Below are positions 10,165 to 21,585 of a stretch of DNA of 64,000 nt, piece by piece (within the stretch, counting starts at the first letter, position 1; each line of letters begins with the position of its first letter). Both the position numbers and the translations under genes were made by a program. The notes below the pieces were generated by a model. It was not told the origin of the DNA, did no database searches, and was given only the letters and a program-made list of their open reading frames with translations. Source of the DNA: Sipunculus nudus (lineage: Eukaryota > Annelida > Sipuncula > Golfingiida > Sipunculidae); NCBI GenBank assembly GCA_026874595.1, contig CM049306.1, positions 95,535,642 to 95,599,641 on the forward strand, given 5' to 3'.

Positions 10165-10880
10165 ATTAAATATAGATTTTTATTATTCTACTTGGATTTA
10201 TTTTACATGGATTGTTCAACTAGCTATAAACAAGGGACCCAAGGGGCACGGCGCTCCTTCAATTTTGTATTATTTTAGCAAATGCAAAAAAATGTACTTA
10301 TTTATATATGTGCATATTTATTTACAGCTAGGACGAAGGAGCCCTGTTATTTGGTGATAATCAAATACTAAATATATGAATGCAAAACAAATACTGTGCA
10401 CCTTTATGGACTACTTCAAAGAAGCAGGAGCTCTCATGATCAAATATTTGTAAGACTATCAGTAATGCAACTTTGTGACAGCAATATGTGTTTATAATAC
10501 CCATTCTGAAAATATGAAACCCTGTCAAATAAAGAATGAAGCAGAAAATGAAATGAGCTGTAGTATAATAATTTATTTACTGAAATAAAATGCTGTTAAA
10601 AATTAAAATTCTACATTAAAATGAGCATAAATTAAATCTGATAAGTATATATATTACTCTGTAATGTATGAAAACTGTGGCCTCAAACCATTTAATTATG
10701 CAGTAAGGAAAAAAAGGTGATGGGCCTAAGAGTAATATAAAAGGATATATTTGATAAACAAAAATGTGCAAATGCAAGTAATAATTTCAACACATGGTCA
10801 AAAGTAATAACAATTAAATTCGAGGAACGTTTTCCCAATATCCCTGATTGAGTGTACCGCTGTTATGCTAGCAAGCCTTA
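10165..10880. other. Gene-free end of block A copy 1
   Basis: No gene seen. The segment 10165-10330 matches 34245-34420. The segment 10330-10495 has no counterpart in copy 2, where the Gmr1-like element lies. The segment 10496-10880 matches 41042-41437. It therefore acts as a near-empty-site reference for that insertion. Confidence 0.6.
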
Positions 10881-12043
10881 AATACTTTAAATAAAGTATG
10901 TTTTCACATTAACTATATATACAACATCTCCACCTACCTGCAAACCGCTGGAACACCGTTGAAACCAACACACACACTCACATATATCTATTCATTTATA
11001 GTATATATTTAAATGGTATTCGATTCACATTTTTTGTGTGTCAAGGATTCTGTAATATTTGAAGCAAGCAAAATATACATCAAATCGTTGTTTGACAGTT
11101 ATATACAGAACTCTCATTTTAAGACAGGTGATTAAATAATGTTGGCAGTATATGATGATATAATAGTGAGCCTGTCATAATGTTAATAAGAAACAAATCT
11201 TGCTTTTGCCAAACTGAATCTATTTTTTAGAAAGAAGGGTTCGTACAAGAGGTATAGCCTCCAAATATCCTGATTTTAAGTAAATAAGAATGGATATATG
11301 TGGGGCAGGTTTCTAATATTCTACACTGATCTTTCTAAGACCTAGATTTATACATAACGCATCGTGTAGTTGATCTTTTAAACTATTTAATGCATATACA
11401 GCCATTGATATGATTGGTCGGTAGCTGAACAGACAACAAGCCATATAATGGGGTACGTATAATTTTTATTTTGAACTAAATTATAAAAAAAATATATATA
11501 TATTAAAAACTTTCACTCATGGACGTGCGATTAATCTGTGACAGAAGAATACGAATTTCTTAAATAAGTCTTAATCTCATATGTCAGGCTGAAGTGGTAG
11601 TAAAACCTGCACCTCAGATTTGTCTCATTTGCGAATTGGTATAAGATCTTGTATGTGGTACATGTACGTGTAACTCGCCCTTCTGTAAACGGCATGAAGT
11701 TCAACTTATAGGACCAGGCACTTCGTTTCATAATATATGAATCATGAACTTCTCCTAATGGGCATCTCTATATTATAGATGGCGTGAGCGCTGTGTTTGT
11801 CTCGTTTCTAAACGATTGGTTTCGTTTCTAAATCTTATTTCCATTGCAAAATTGCCATATAAGCATAGGAATCCCCCGCAAGTAAAAATAAATAATTGTG
11901 TCCCTTGCACATGTCGGGATATTTTATCTGGTCAAACAAGAACTTCTGATAGACATTACATGTATTACTAATGACATTAATAGTATCCACCGGCTGAGTC
12001 ATTCTAACACAGCGCTGGTATTATATCCCAAGGCTTTCAGTCT

Positions 12044-12078
<35 letters not shown>

Positions 12079-12094
12079 TATATATAAATGTATG

Positions 12095-12164
<70 letters not shown>

Positions 12165-13425
12165 TGTATGGTATGGTAGAGTTTAAATGTAAAAAGGACC
12201 TATTTACAATTTACAAACTAGGTATTTTGAGTATTCATGAAATACAATTAAGGATACCGAACTATAACGGTATCTTTCAATATTTCGTTTGCTTTTTCCT
12301 GTATACAAGTGGGAAAAAACATGCCCCGGGCGCGATCAATGAGGAAAAACAAACAGTGCTCACGCCATCTGGTGGCCGTAAAAATAAACTTCACAAATCA
12401 AGGTTTTTCAAGCTTTTCTGGGTGTTTTCTTTTTCTTTCATGTTTCTTCTCTTTTTTATAATTGTCGCGTGTGCTAGACTAAGATCTTGCTTCTGGTCAC
12501 GCGGTCTTGTTATACTAAACAGACAAAGGTACACTGTATATACATACACACACAGAACCATAATAACGTATACAAAACCGGTAAACAGGAGATATTAGGC
12601 CCGTGTATCGGCATGGATTTGCTGAAAAACTTTCGTATTCAGCCAAAATGAGTTAATAAAGTGAGACAAAACACATATTATTACAAAAGAATATGAACCT
12701 TGATTGTCAATAGAGAGGTGTCTGTAACACAGAGATGCCCGAAAGGAGAGGTTCCTGATTCATATATTATGAAACGAAGTGCTTGATCCAATCAGTTGAA
12801 CTTCGTGCCGTTTACAGTAGGGCGAGTGATCAGAACTTGGTTCTGTCCGGTGTATATGGGAGCAATAAAGTGTTAAGGTTAACTGACTGTATTCTCGTTG
12901 TTCAATGAAGAAGGCAGTACAAATAGTTTAAAAGATCAACTACACGATGCGTTATGTCATTCATCTAGTTCTTATACAGATCAATTCTGGAATATAAGAA
13001 AACTACCCCACATATATCCATTCTAAATTACTTACAATCAGGCTATTTGTTAGCTGTACCTCTGAACCCTTCCTTCTCCAAAAGGTAGTTTCAATTTGGC
13101 AAAGGCAATATTTTTTTCTTATTTATATTATAACAGGCTCATCATTATAACATCATACATGGTTAACAGAATTTAATTACCTATTAAAAATGAAAGTTCT
13201 GTATATGACTCGCAGACAACGATTTGATAAATTTCATTTCCTTGAAATATTCCCGAAACCTAGACACAAAAAAACACTGAAAATTCGAATAGCATTTAAA
13301 TTTATTTTATAAATAAATAAATACATAAATAAACATATGTATTTTTTCTATTCAACGGTGTTTCGATGGTTTGCAAGGTGAAGATGTTGTGCAGTTAGGG
13401 TACGAACACGCATTATTTAACATAT
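10881..13425. repeat. Large imperfect inverted repeat (about 2.5 kb foldback structure)
   Basis: The left arm, about 10881-11775, pairs with the right arm, about 12722-13425, as a reverse complement. Anchor pairs are acgcatcgtgtagttgatct (near 11379) with its complement near 12925, tattatgaaacgaag in both inner ends, and ttcaacggtgtt at 13354 with its complement near 10950. Identity by eye is roughly 75-80%, and the right arm carries deletions. The left end coincides with the point where block A copy 1 departs from copies 2 and 3, so the structure looks inserted. No transposase is visible. It could be a foldback-type element or an inverted duplication. Confidence 0.8.
11780..12720. other. Spacer of the large inverted repeat, microsatellite-rich
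   Basis: No gene is supported. It holds (AC)n at 12047-12076, (AT)n at 12099-12137 and (AG)n at 12138-12164. The segment 12319-12600 shares short stretches (ccgggcgcgat, ggtcacgcggtcttgttat) with the sequence interrupting the BEL gag at about 15830-16100 and 43900-44160, so a common dispersed repeat is likely present. Confidence 0.5.
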
Positions 13426-13486
13426 ATATATTGCTATATCAGTTGGCCTGTTGTGTATTCTGTGAATCAGATGCGTAAGATTAATT

Positions 13487-13716
13487 ATGTCGTACGTGCG
13501 AGATAATATGTCGTACGTACGAGAAAGTATGTCATACGTACGAGATAGATTGTCGTACGTACGAGACAATATGTCGTACGTACGATATATTATATCGTAG
13601 GTACGAGAAAATATGTCGTACGTACGAGAAAGTATGTCGTACGTACGAGATAGGATGTCGTACGTACGAGAAAGTACGTCGTACGTTCGAGATAGTATGT
13701 CGTACGTACGAGAAAA
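13487..13716. repeat. 21-bp minisatellite, about 11 units, built on a palindrome
   Basis: About 11 tandem 21-bp units, most containing the 12-bp perfect palindrome TCGTACGTACGA or a one-base variant. Because 21 is a multiple of three, the minus strand stays open across it (frame 13417-13749) and would read a heptapeptide SRTYDIL over and over. There is no other sign of a gene, so I regard the open frame as a by-product of the period. Confidence 0.9.
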
Positions 13717-13744
13717 ATGATTCATTTTTCTTTTACCAGGTGGC

Positions 13745-13918
13745 AGCAATACGCTTTCGTAGGAGCATGGGATTATAGACGTGAAAATTTATTATGTTGT
13801 AAAAATAAATACAACATTTATCAACATTATCAGTGGCGGATTCAGTTCGAGAACAGGGGCAGCTAATATTGGTTTGGTGACTCGAAGGTTTTATTAAATT
13901 TTTTTTATTTTTTTTTGG

Positions 13919-13969
<51 letters not shown>

Positions 13970-14020
13970 AATGTAAAAATACCTTGTAAGGGATCTTATT
14001 ATTCAGATTACATTAAAAGC
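13745..14020. repeat. Dispersed repeat at the start of block B copy 1, with (AT)n
   Basis: The segment gcatgggatta through gggcagctaatattggtttggtg is shared with 41795-41930, 23255-23375 and 55320-55440, so this is a four-copy dispersed unit. An (AT)n tract follows at 13919-13967. Confidence 0.7.
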
Positions 14021-15829
14021 ATTTGTAAAGTTTACATAGACGTAGCGTTTGGCCATTCCAGATTCTTATATCGCCTTTCAATATGAGTACCACTGGGAAA
14101 ACTAATAAGAAGGATAGAAGGGAGAAAAAATGGTAAGTCATTGCAAGAGCTAAAACACTCTATTAGGGGACGAAACCAACTGAAAATGCCTTTGACGAAC
14201 CCAGTGAGATCATATGTAAAGGCTAACTGCTGACTGACAAGCGGAGACCTTTTTAGAGACATTTTGGAAAATCTAATAGACAAACGAGCTGATAGATCTC
14301 TGTGAGAGATTCCGCTCACAAGATGAGCCTTCAAAGGGTACAGTGACAGCCATTGATCACGCTGTTCATTAATTGACCAAAATGTCGAAAAGATCGAACG
14401 ACATCTACGTAAGGAAGATGTGCAGAGCACCATATCATTAGGATCATGTCTAACTCGAGCCTCTAAGCTGTCAAGACACTCTAAGCGTTTTTTTTTTTAT
14501 ACTGTTCAGAAGACAAGAAGTTGTTGTCAAGGCGGCAGCACTTGAGGCCGCACTAGAGGGAACAGGAGAAGAAGAGCAATAGGAGGCACAGTTGAAAAAG
14601 CTTGATATTGAAGAAAAGAATAGGAGAACTGAAGATGAGGCCTGAATTCGTCAAGTAGAAGAAAGAAGACGAGCTGAAGTTTAGGTCAGAATTCATTAGA
14701 GGAAAAAGAATTAAGAGGAGCAGGAGAAGAGAAAAGGCGAGCGCAAGCTAAGGCCAGAAATCGCCAGTGCCGTCGAAATCTGGTAAAGGAAGAAAATTGA
14801 ACAACAACTCCAATAGAGAAAGACAGGTTGGAAGTGTATGACCAGGAGGCCCTTGGGATCAACACTATTTCATCACGGTCTGTATGTTCAAGACATCAGA
14901 AGCCTGCCATGACTTTACAGTTATTTGTACCTTTTCCAGCCAGATCTTTATAGGAACCAACCGGCAACTGTTACTGAAAACTTCACAGATCAAACCCGTT
15001 AACCTTCCAGTAGTTCACATCATTATACACAGAATCCACAATTTCGTTCATCATCTTCATCGAGCTCACAACTCACAAAGGAAGTGTAGAACCGTCTGCT
15101 GCATATCATGTGTCGCCAAGTCGCACAGTGTTCCACAGAAGTCGAAACACCATGTATTATCAACTCTTTGGTTCCGGCACCAGCTAAGGTGCAGGACATC
15201 GAAGGGCCGACGTTTCGTGCATTTTCTGCCGGAGATTGGACTCCATAAGAGAAGCCTGCTGCAGAGGAAGGGCTCCTAGGTTCAATATCTCGTGTCAATG
15301 CCACACCTTTTTACCCGTCCAGCGACGACATTAAGCAATTATCGCAGACACTTATGGCTTCTGTGTCACTCAACAGTCTCCCCGTGCCAGATTACACAAT
15401 CTTCACAGGAGATCCTACGGAATATCCAGATAGGAATGTTTCATTCACTGCATTAGTGGAAACGCATGTTCACATGCAATCTCAAGAAAAGATCTATAAT
15501 TTACAGGGATACCTTTGAGATGAAGCCAAGAAAACAGTCAATAGCTATTGAGGCGGCTTCCAAAAGGCAAAAAAAGATTACTAAGAGCGTTTTGGAGATG
15601 GATTTACAATATCTGAACATTTCAGAAAAGGTCGAGAATCCTGATGGCCAGACTAAGGAAACAATTTTCTAAAGCAATGTGAGGATGCCATGCACGAAAT
15701 TCAGGAGTTCAATATCTAAAATGACCCACAGGGGACCACGAAGATATTGCAACATCTTATAGACTACGTTATTAAAGGGACCGAATCACCTATAAAGCAT
15801 GTTCTGTAATCAAATATAAAAAAAAAATG

Positions 15830-16105
15830 GACCGGGCGCGATGACAGGTGTCAACATAAACACAGCGCGTGGGGCAGTGTGCATCGCTGAGCCAATACAT
15901 GTGTTAATCAGGAGATGCCCGGTCTGACTTGGCCCAAAAATATGTAATACATGTTTCTACTGGCTGAAACACCGCCTGTTGCCCCTCTTAATCAGACCTC
16001 CGGTCACGTTATAGTTACGGTCACGGCCTTGTTATAGTAAACAGACAGTGTTTATCACCACGCAGAGTCATTACATAGTGTTAAACAGCCGTATGCAAGG
16101 AAAGG
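15830..16105. repeat. Non-BEL segment interrupting the gag region
   Basis: Between the DUF1759 part and the knuckle part lies about 275 bp without recognisable BEL coding (ggaccgggcgcgatgac onward). It is retained at 43900-44165, and parts recur at 12319-12600. It probably entered before the block B duplication. No terminal repeats were identified. Confidence 0.4.
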
Positions 16106-17203
16106 AGACCGGGTGCTTGGATTATTTTGCATGGAAACATTTGTATAATGCAAGACTGAACTGATAGTGTGAAAGAATAGACACAATTTAGCTCCTGATT
16201 ATGTTCCTTTAATGCATGAAAGCGAAAGGTTGCTCGTCACAAAAGAGAAAAATCTTGCTATCCTGGGTTGCAGCGTTCAGTGATTTATTTAACGAAGAAG
16301 CTTAAATTGTTTGCGTTCCTTTCATCTCATATATTTCCATCAGACCTAAGAAAGAAACCAAAGAAGGAAACGAAAGGCAAAAACGACTGGAACCTGTTGT
16401 CAACGCACATGTCACAGATACCCAACCTGAGGAAGAATAAAGGTTATTCTTTACCCTCTACAATAAGTCTTATCACTCATTCTTTTCATGCAGATCGTTT
16501 GCGGACAAGAGAGGTGAAGAGAAAAGAGGTTTCATTAGATAGCAAAATCTGTGTTTTGGTTGTTAATCTACAGGACACATGTCTAAGAACTGTCAAATTA
16601 GAATGACATGAAAAAGCTCAACGGCAAACTCCTCGCGTGTATGCACGAAGATAGAACGAAGGATAGTTACAGGGTTGGAAGAGAAAGCTAGTCAGAAAGT
16701 AAAGGAAGTGTTATAAGCACCAATAATTCTTAAGCTGATTAGGCTTCTCAGACCGAACCGAGAAATGGCACCTGTAATGCAGGATAGATACGGAGCCGAT
16801 TTCTTCCATGGTAGTTCCTGTATTGATCTCCACGCGAAACAATCCTGATTTAGAACAGTTGGTGTATGCTCTTTTAGACACACAATCAGATACCACTTTT
16901 GTCTTGAGCCAAGTAGCGGACAGCCTACAAAGTGAAAATCATGAAGCCACTCACTTCGGCTCACAACGTTGAAGTCTACAGATATGCTCATCAGCTGTCA
17001 GAAATAGTTACAGGAGAATATGATAATCTGATTCCTTTGCCAGCAACCTATTCAAGAGATCAGATAGAATTTGATGAAAGCCTCATCCCAACACCAGACA
17101 TTGCAGAAAGGTAGCCCCACGTAAGAGATATCGCTTCAAAGATACAGCCTCTGTTGAACTGACTACTTATTGGATACAACTATCCTCAGGCATGCGCACC
17201 ACG

Positions 17204-17723
17204 TCATTGCATTACAATCGTTGGAATTGAGCCCTTTGTTGTGTGCACAGATCTTTGAAGTGTCGTGGAGTACGTAAATTTGTCGGACAAATCCGGAGAT
17301 GAAATTAGGGTTACAAATCTCACTGTCAGGCAAAAGATTCACGATAATCTCTTGAACGGAAGCAATTCCGACGAAGTCATTGCATTACAAATGCTGGAAT
17401 TGAGCCCTTTGTTGTGTGCACAGATCTTTGGAGTGTCGTGGGGTAGGCAAATTTGTTGGACAAATCCGGAGATGAAATTAGGGTTACAAATCTCACTGTC
17501 AGGCAAAAGATTCACGAAAATCTCTTGAACGGAAGCAATTCCGACGAAGTCATTGCATTACAAATGTTGGAATTGAGCCCTTTGTTGTGCGCATAGATCT
17601 TTGGAGTGTCGTGGGGTACGCAAATTTGTCGGACAAATCCGGAGATGCAATTAGGGCTACAAAACTCACAGTCAGGCAAAAGATTCACGATAACCTCTTG
17701 CACGAAAATAATTGCAAAGAAGT
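17204..17723 (+). repeat. 173-174 bp tandem triplication inside BEL pol relic, copy 1
   Basis: Three units start at the cattgcattac landmarks 17204, 17378 and 17551. Each carries cagatcttt-gagtgtcg and acaaatccggagatg. The period is not always a multiple of three, so the frame changes between units. The same triplication is in copy 2 (45248-45767), so it predates the block duplication. Confidence 0.9.
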
Positions 17724-18539
17724 CAAGATTGTTTTCAAGGCATCGGTCAAGGAGGATCTTTCATTCGGGACAATGTAGTCCATCGCCAAGATCCTCGAAT
17801 CTGACTTTTCTTAACGTCTGTCAGATGATAAATTAACCTGGCAGGGCGATATGGAGTTCATGATGGTCATGCAGGAAGGGATACATGAGGAAGATTATGG
17901 GTATTTCTCCATGCCCTTACCGTTCAGAGGTGATCGACCAGCCTTTCCAAAAAACAAATCCGCTGCAATGCGACGTGCAAAAAGTCTACGGAGACGTATG
18001 AGTCAGGATGAGAAATACTCACAATAAGAATAATATGCAACAGATCTCGAAGAGAGGAGATGCGGAAATAATTCCCAAAAATAATGATCAACTTGACGTT
18101 GCTTGGTATCTCCACATTTTCGAGGATTAATCTGAGTACATGGGTAGATTTCCTTTTCCTTCCCCTCCCTCTTCACACAGACCACCAGGGACTCAGTACC
18201 TTTACTGTCGCCCTTCCTTATTCACTCGTTCTTACACTCTGTTACCTAAAAGACATACCGGCGCATCCCGAGACATAATAAAGAAGATTATGAGCAGTTT
18301 CCCAACTTTATGCCATTTATTAATTGAAAGAAGGTCATCGAGATTATTTTTTTAATAATAATGGTGTCCGACTCTCCTTGTGCACATTTACAGTGTACCA
18401 TTGTGTATTCAAGTCATAGGATTATGATAAATCAATCATTAACATAAAAATATCACAGACCATGATAAAAATTTAAGCAAATCATATAATAACGCGGCAT
18501 TTAAACTGAAATAAAAAAAAAGCTGAGGGCAGGTTTCTC

Positions 18540-20530
18540 TTCAAAATCGTCTTCAGGTTTATACCCTGTAACTAGTTCGGGTTTAAATATAATCCTAATT
18601 TTTCTAAGCCGCTCTTCTTCCGGTTCCTGTGTGAGAGGCTCCGGTCGTTTCTCACTATCTTCACAACCTTTGTTCTCTCCATCGTCTTCTCAGGGCCGCT
18701 TGTGCTGGATCGGACGGCCGGGCCAAGCAGTGAGATGCGAAGGCGCTGCAGGACTAAGTCGAGGGGTTCGGTATGCACACAAGCGGGGCAAGCTTTCCGT
18801 TTACAGTATAGGTAAAAGACAGCTTACTTTTTTGACAATATGTAAACATGGAGTTACCTAGCATTTTAAAGTCCCTATTTTCAGCTTCTTTGGAGCGGAA
18901 GTGAGCAAAGTGTCCACCATTGGTCCCCAAGCGGTTCCCACCAGGTTTTGTTTACGCCTTTCAGGGCGTTCTTTTCGTCCCCACCAAAGAGTATTAAGCT
19001 TTAGGACTTCCTACAGAAACATACCATGCTCCTCCCTACTTGTTCGAGCTTGAACAGCCCGGGTTTTTTTTGGGGGGGGGGGGGAGGGTCAAAATCTGGG
19101 TTCCCATCCATAATGGCAGTGACCCCACAAACTCTGGCGGAATGTTCTCCGTTCTGTTTCACATTCGGGAGCAAAGGGTGCCACTTTTTTCAAACATGGT
19201 AAAACTTTCCCACGTTACACATGTTATGTTCAAAAAAAGCTTTGCACTAGGGGTCAATGTCAAAAGAAAGGGCGAAATAGAGGAAGTTGTTGTCCATCTC
19301 CGCCATTTTGAAATCCTCTCGTTTCAAATAACTACGGAGGCAGTCATTATAGAACTGAAGCATCCTGAGCTTAGCCGTCTGCAGCTTGAAGAACCCAGTC
19401 TGTTTAGGAATATCAAAAATCCACCTCATACAGACAGTCCCCGACCTTTGATCTTTGGAAGCGAGGGTCGATGTGAATCTGCAGGGGTCATGGAGGGTCC
19501 CTCATAGCGAACCTTCACGGAGTGAGAGAGTTTTATATGTATTTATACAATTTTTTTAGTGTAGCAAATTAATCCTTGAAGACTATTAGTGAAGATTTTG
19601 TCAACAATAATATAGTCGGTCTCATTAATGATTTCTGGTGTTATGTTTCTCAGAGAGTCAATAAATTTGAATTTGTCGTCAGGGTCCTTGGCTTTATCCG
19701 TGTACCAGAACACGCAACTGCCTATGGAAAGCTAACGTGACATAGCATAAATAAAATAAAGAGAATTATTAGCGCTAAAGTCAAGAATTGCCTCACATTC
19801 CTTTTCACCACATCAGTGAGACTTGTTTCCCTCCGCATGTGGTCACATATGAAAATGATAGACGGACCTCCTACTAAGTTCCTTCCGATAATTGATTCCA
19901 AGTGTGGGAAATCCCTAGAGGTGAGACTTCTTTCGCTGCCGCTTTGTACATCATATGTTTGGCGATGCGAGGCAAGGAACAGGAGTCTTTTAGCATCGTG
20001 TGCTCCTGCTGGTAGTATGTAGCCAGTTGCGTATCGCCTCTGCGAAAGGCTCTACGTCAAGCGTGTTGTAATATTTCAAAACGTCTCGAAAGCTGAAATC
20101 GATAACTGGTGTTCAAAGTGCAGTTTCTTTATATCAGTAAGGTGCTTGAGAACTTTCTGATTAGCTCGATTTTAATTTTGAATTTGGCCCCCATGTCGTC
20201 AAATATGTAATTAAGGTGTCTAAACGTTAGGTCCGGAGTGATGGTGCCAGTTGCTTTGAATCCAAATTTAAAGGAGAAGACCACGGACTACTAATCCCTC
20301 GCCCCATGGTTCCCCCCATCCCGGAACATTGACGTTCGGTAGGCGTAAAAAAAATATATAATTTTTGGGACACGTGAGAATTCGTGTGTGCATATCCTTC
20401 CTTCGAGTCCTGAAACACCTGCCCGCAGTCATCGCATGTCAAAGCAGACGACCCATCTTCACGGACATCTCTCACAGGGAGCACACCCCTTCAACGCAGA
20501 TTTTGCTGGTTCTGGCACCCCTGAAATGTT
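18540..20530 (-). pseudogene. Polinton/Maverick DNA polymerase B relic, copy 1
   Basis: Minus-strand pieces in several frames match the protein-primed family B polymerase of Polintons. Near the upstream (right) end, 20370-20480, lies a single C2H2-like finger (LTCDDCGQVFQ, then HTNSH). A FDDMGAKF-type strand lies near 20180-20210. A segment near 19290-19430 has IFDIPKQTGFF, AKLRMLQFYNDCL and then MDNNFLYFALS. That last piece occupies the place of polymerase motif C, normally with D-T-D, so the catalytic Asp pair is altered. A basic C-terminal stretch lies at 18570-18780. The frame is broken repeatedly. The polymerase call is from motif order and similarity; no intact gene remains. Confidence 0.65.
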
Positions 20531-20622
20531 TTCGTTTCGGGAAGGAAAATGAATAAAAAGGACATACATGAATACTACAGGTCTATTTATTACATGTAAA
20601 TTGCCAGAAGAGACAACCTCAA

Positions 20623-20625
<3 letters not shown>

Positions 20626-20671
<46 letters not shown>
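20626..20671. repeat. (AT)n microsatellite
   Basis: Pure AT tract between the polymerase relic and the MITE-like insertion; its paralogue at 62398-62467 is longer. Confidence 0.95.
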
Positions 20672-20674
<3 letters not shown>

Positions 20675-20768
20675 TTATTTCATTAAAATAGGAAACAACA
20701 ACAACAAACTTAATTCATAGATTTATATATCGAAATTGACACAGATCGCTTCTTAAAACGCGATATAC

Positions 20769-20995
20769 CGTATTTCCTTGAATAGACGTCCGGGCGTTTA
20801 TTTTTCAGATGTTGCTTTCACACGGCGTCTAAACATGGCCGGTTCCTATTTAAGGCCGGCGTTTATTAAAAAAATATGAGTATCAGGCTCATCAGACAAA
20901 ACTAAAAAAAAGAACGCGTCAAAAACAATAAACCCGTCGCTCACTACTTAGAAACACGAGTGAAAACATCGCCGGTACAAGGATTGTGTTTATAC
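20769..20995. mobile_element. MITE-like insertion with candidate TATAC target duplication
   Basis: The diverged relative at 27301-27325 reads through atatac-ttcaaat without interruption. Here about 222 bp starting cgtatttccttgaatagacg lie between two TATAC pentamers (20764-20768 and 20991-20995). That is an insertion flanked by a duplicated site. The same insertion is present in block C copy 2 (about 62570-62790). Terminal inverted repeats are not clear, so the transposon class is unknown. Confidence 0.6.
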
Positions 20996-21585
20996 TTCAA
21001 ATACAACAGACCCTTTATCCGTCCATGACACTGGTACATTTTATTATATTCAATACATTCATACACAAATAAAAAATTGTGGGTTCATGACGTTGGCTAC
21101 ATTTTACTAATTTTTTACATGTTATACAGTGTTTGATTAATTTCTTTACGGTATCGTATGGATGGTATAAGATATTGTATTACCTGAACAGTATAGCAAA
21201 CTGTTATTAATTTCACAGTTTTACATCAGTTAAAAAAACTTGCAAGCTGCTTAGTTCTTTTCAGTTTCGCATAATTTCTTTATAAAATATAACTGCATGT
21301 TGAAATAGGTCTTAAACACGCACACACATATATCGCCGTTGTACAAAAATGAATCATGTTCCGAATGGAATAGTAACACATGAATACATGGAATCTAGCT
21401 ATATACCATGTAACAATCATAGTACATGGGGATAATACCCTCTGTATTCTCCACTGGTCGGTGGTTTTCATTCACCCCATCACATCATCGAACACAACGA
21501 TGTAAGGGAGGGTGTCTTGCATTAGTTATTATAATTAGTTGTGGAACCCATGTAGAATTAATAAAGTTCATATTTAATAACAATT

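Larger units (their letters stand above)
5195..10880. repeat. Segmental duplication block A, copy 1
   Basis: From about 5195 this matches 29099-34405 with high identity, including an NXPE-like gene, its flanks and an inverted gene fragment. After a gap the match resumes at 10496-10880, equivalent to 41042-41437. A more diverged third copy covers about 49420-54170. Differences include extra sequence at 5680-5870 here, and loss of about 355 bp downstream of the gene that is retained at 31290-31640. Confidence 0.9.
14021..18106 (+). pseudogene. BEL/Pao retrotransposon relic, copy 1 (gag to start of RT)
   Basis: Translated pieces in shifting plus frames follow the order of a BEL/Pao element. A coiled-coil Glu/Lys/Arg-rich N-terminal gag lies at about 14510-14720. 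A DUF1759-type gag segment with YTIFTGDPTEYPD lies near 15390. Next are a Cys-rich knuckle region near 16440-16600 and a DUF1758-type aspartic protease with LLDTQSDTTFV near 16875. A TDL-SVVGYANLSDKS segment follows, and then the entry to reverse transcriptase with MPLPFRGDRPAF near 17913. Stops and shifts are pervasive. It ends abruptly at 18106, where block C begins. Copy 2 at 42050-46430 is closely similar and runs further. Confidence 0.8.

Noticed and set aside
13487-13716. CRISPR-like array
   Set aside because: Units are directly adjacent with no spacers, and the setting is a eukaryotic genome.
13417-13749. 110-codon minus-strand frame with SRTYDIL repeats as a protein gene
   Set aside because: Fully explained by a 21-bp minisatellite period that is a multiple of three; no homology, promoter or conserved flank.
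19040-19507. 155-codon plus-strand frame, repeated at 60777-61214
   Set aside because: It is antisense to the minus-strand polymerase relic, contains a poly-G run, and shows no domain; conservation comes from the block duplication.
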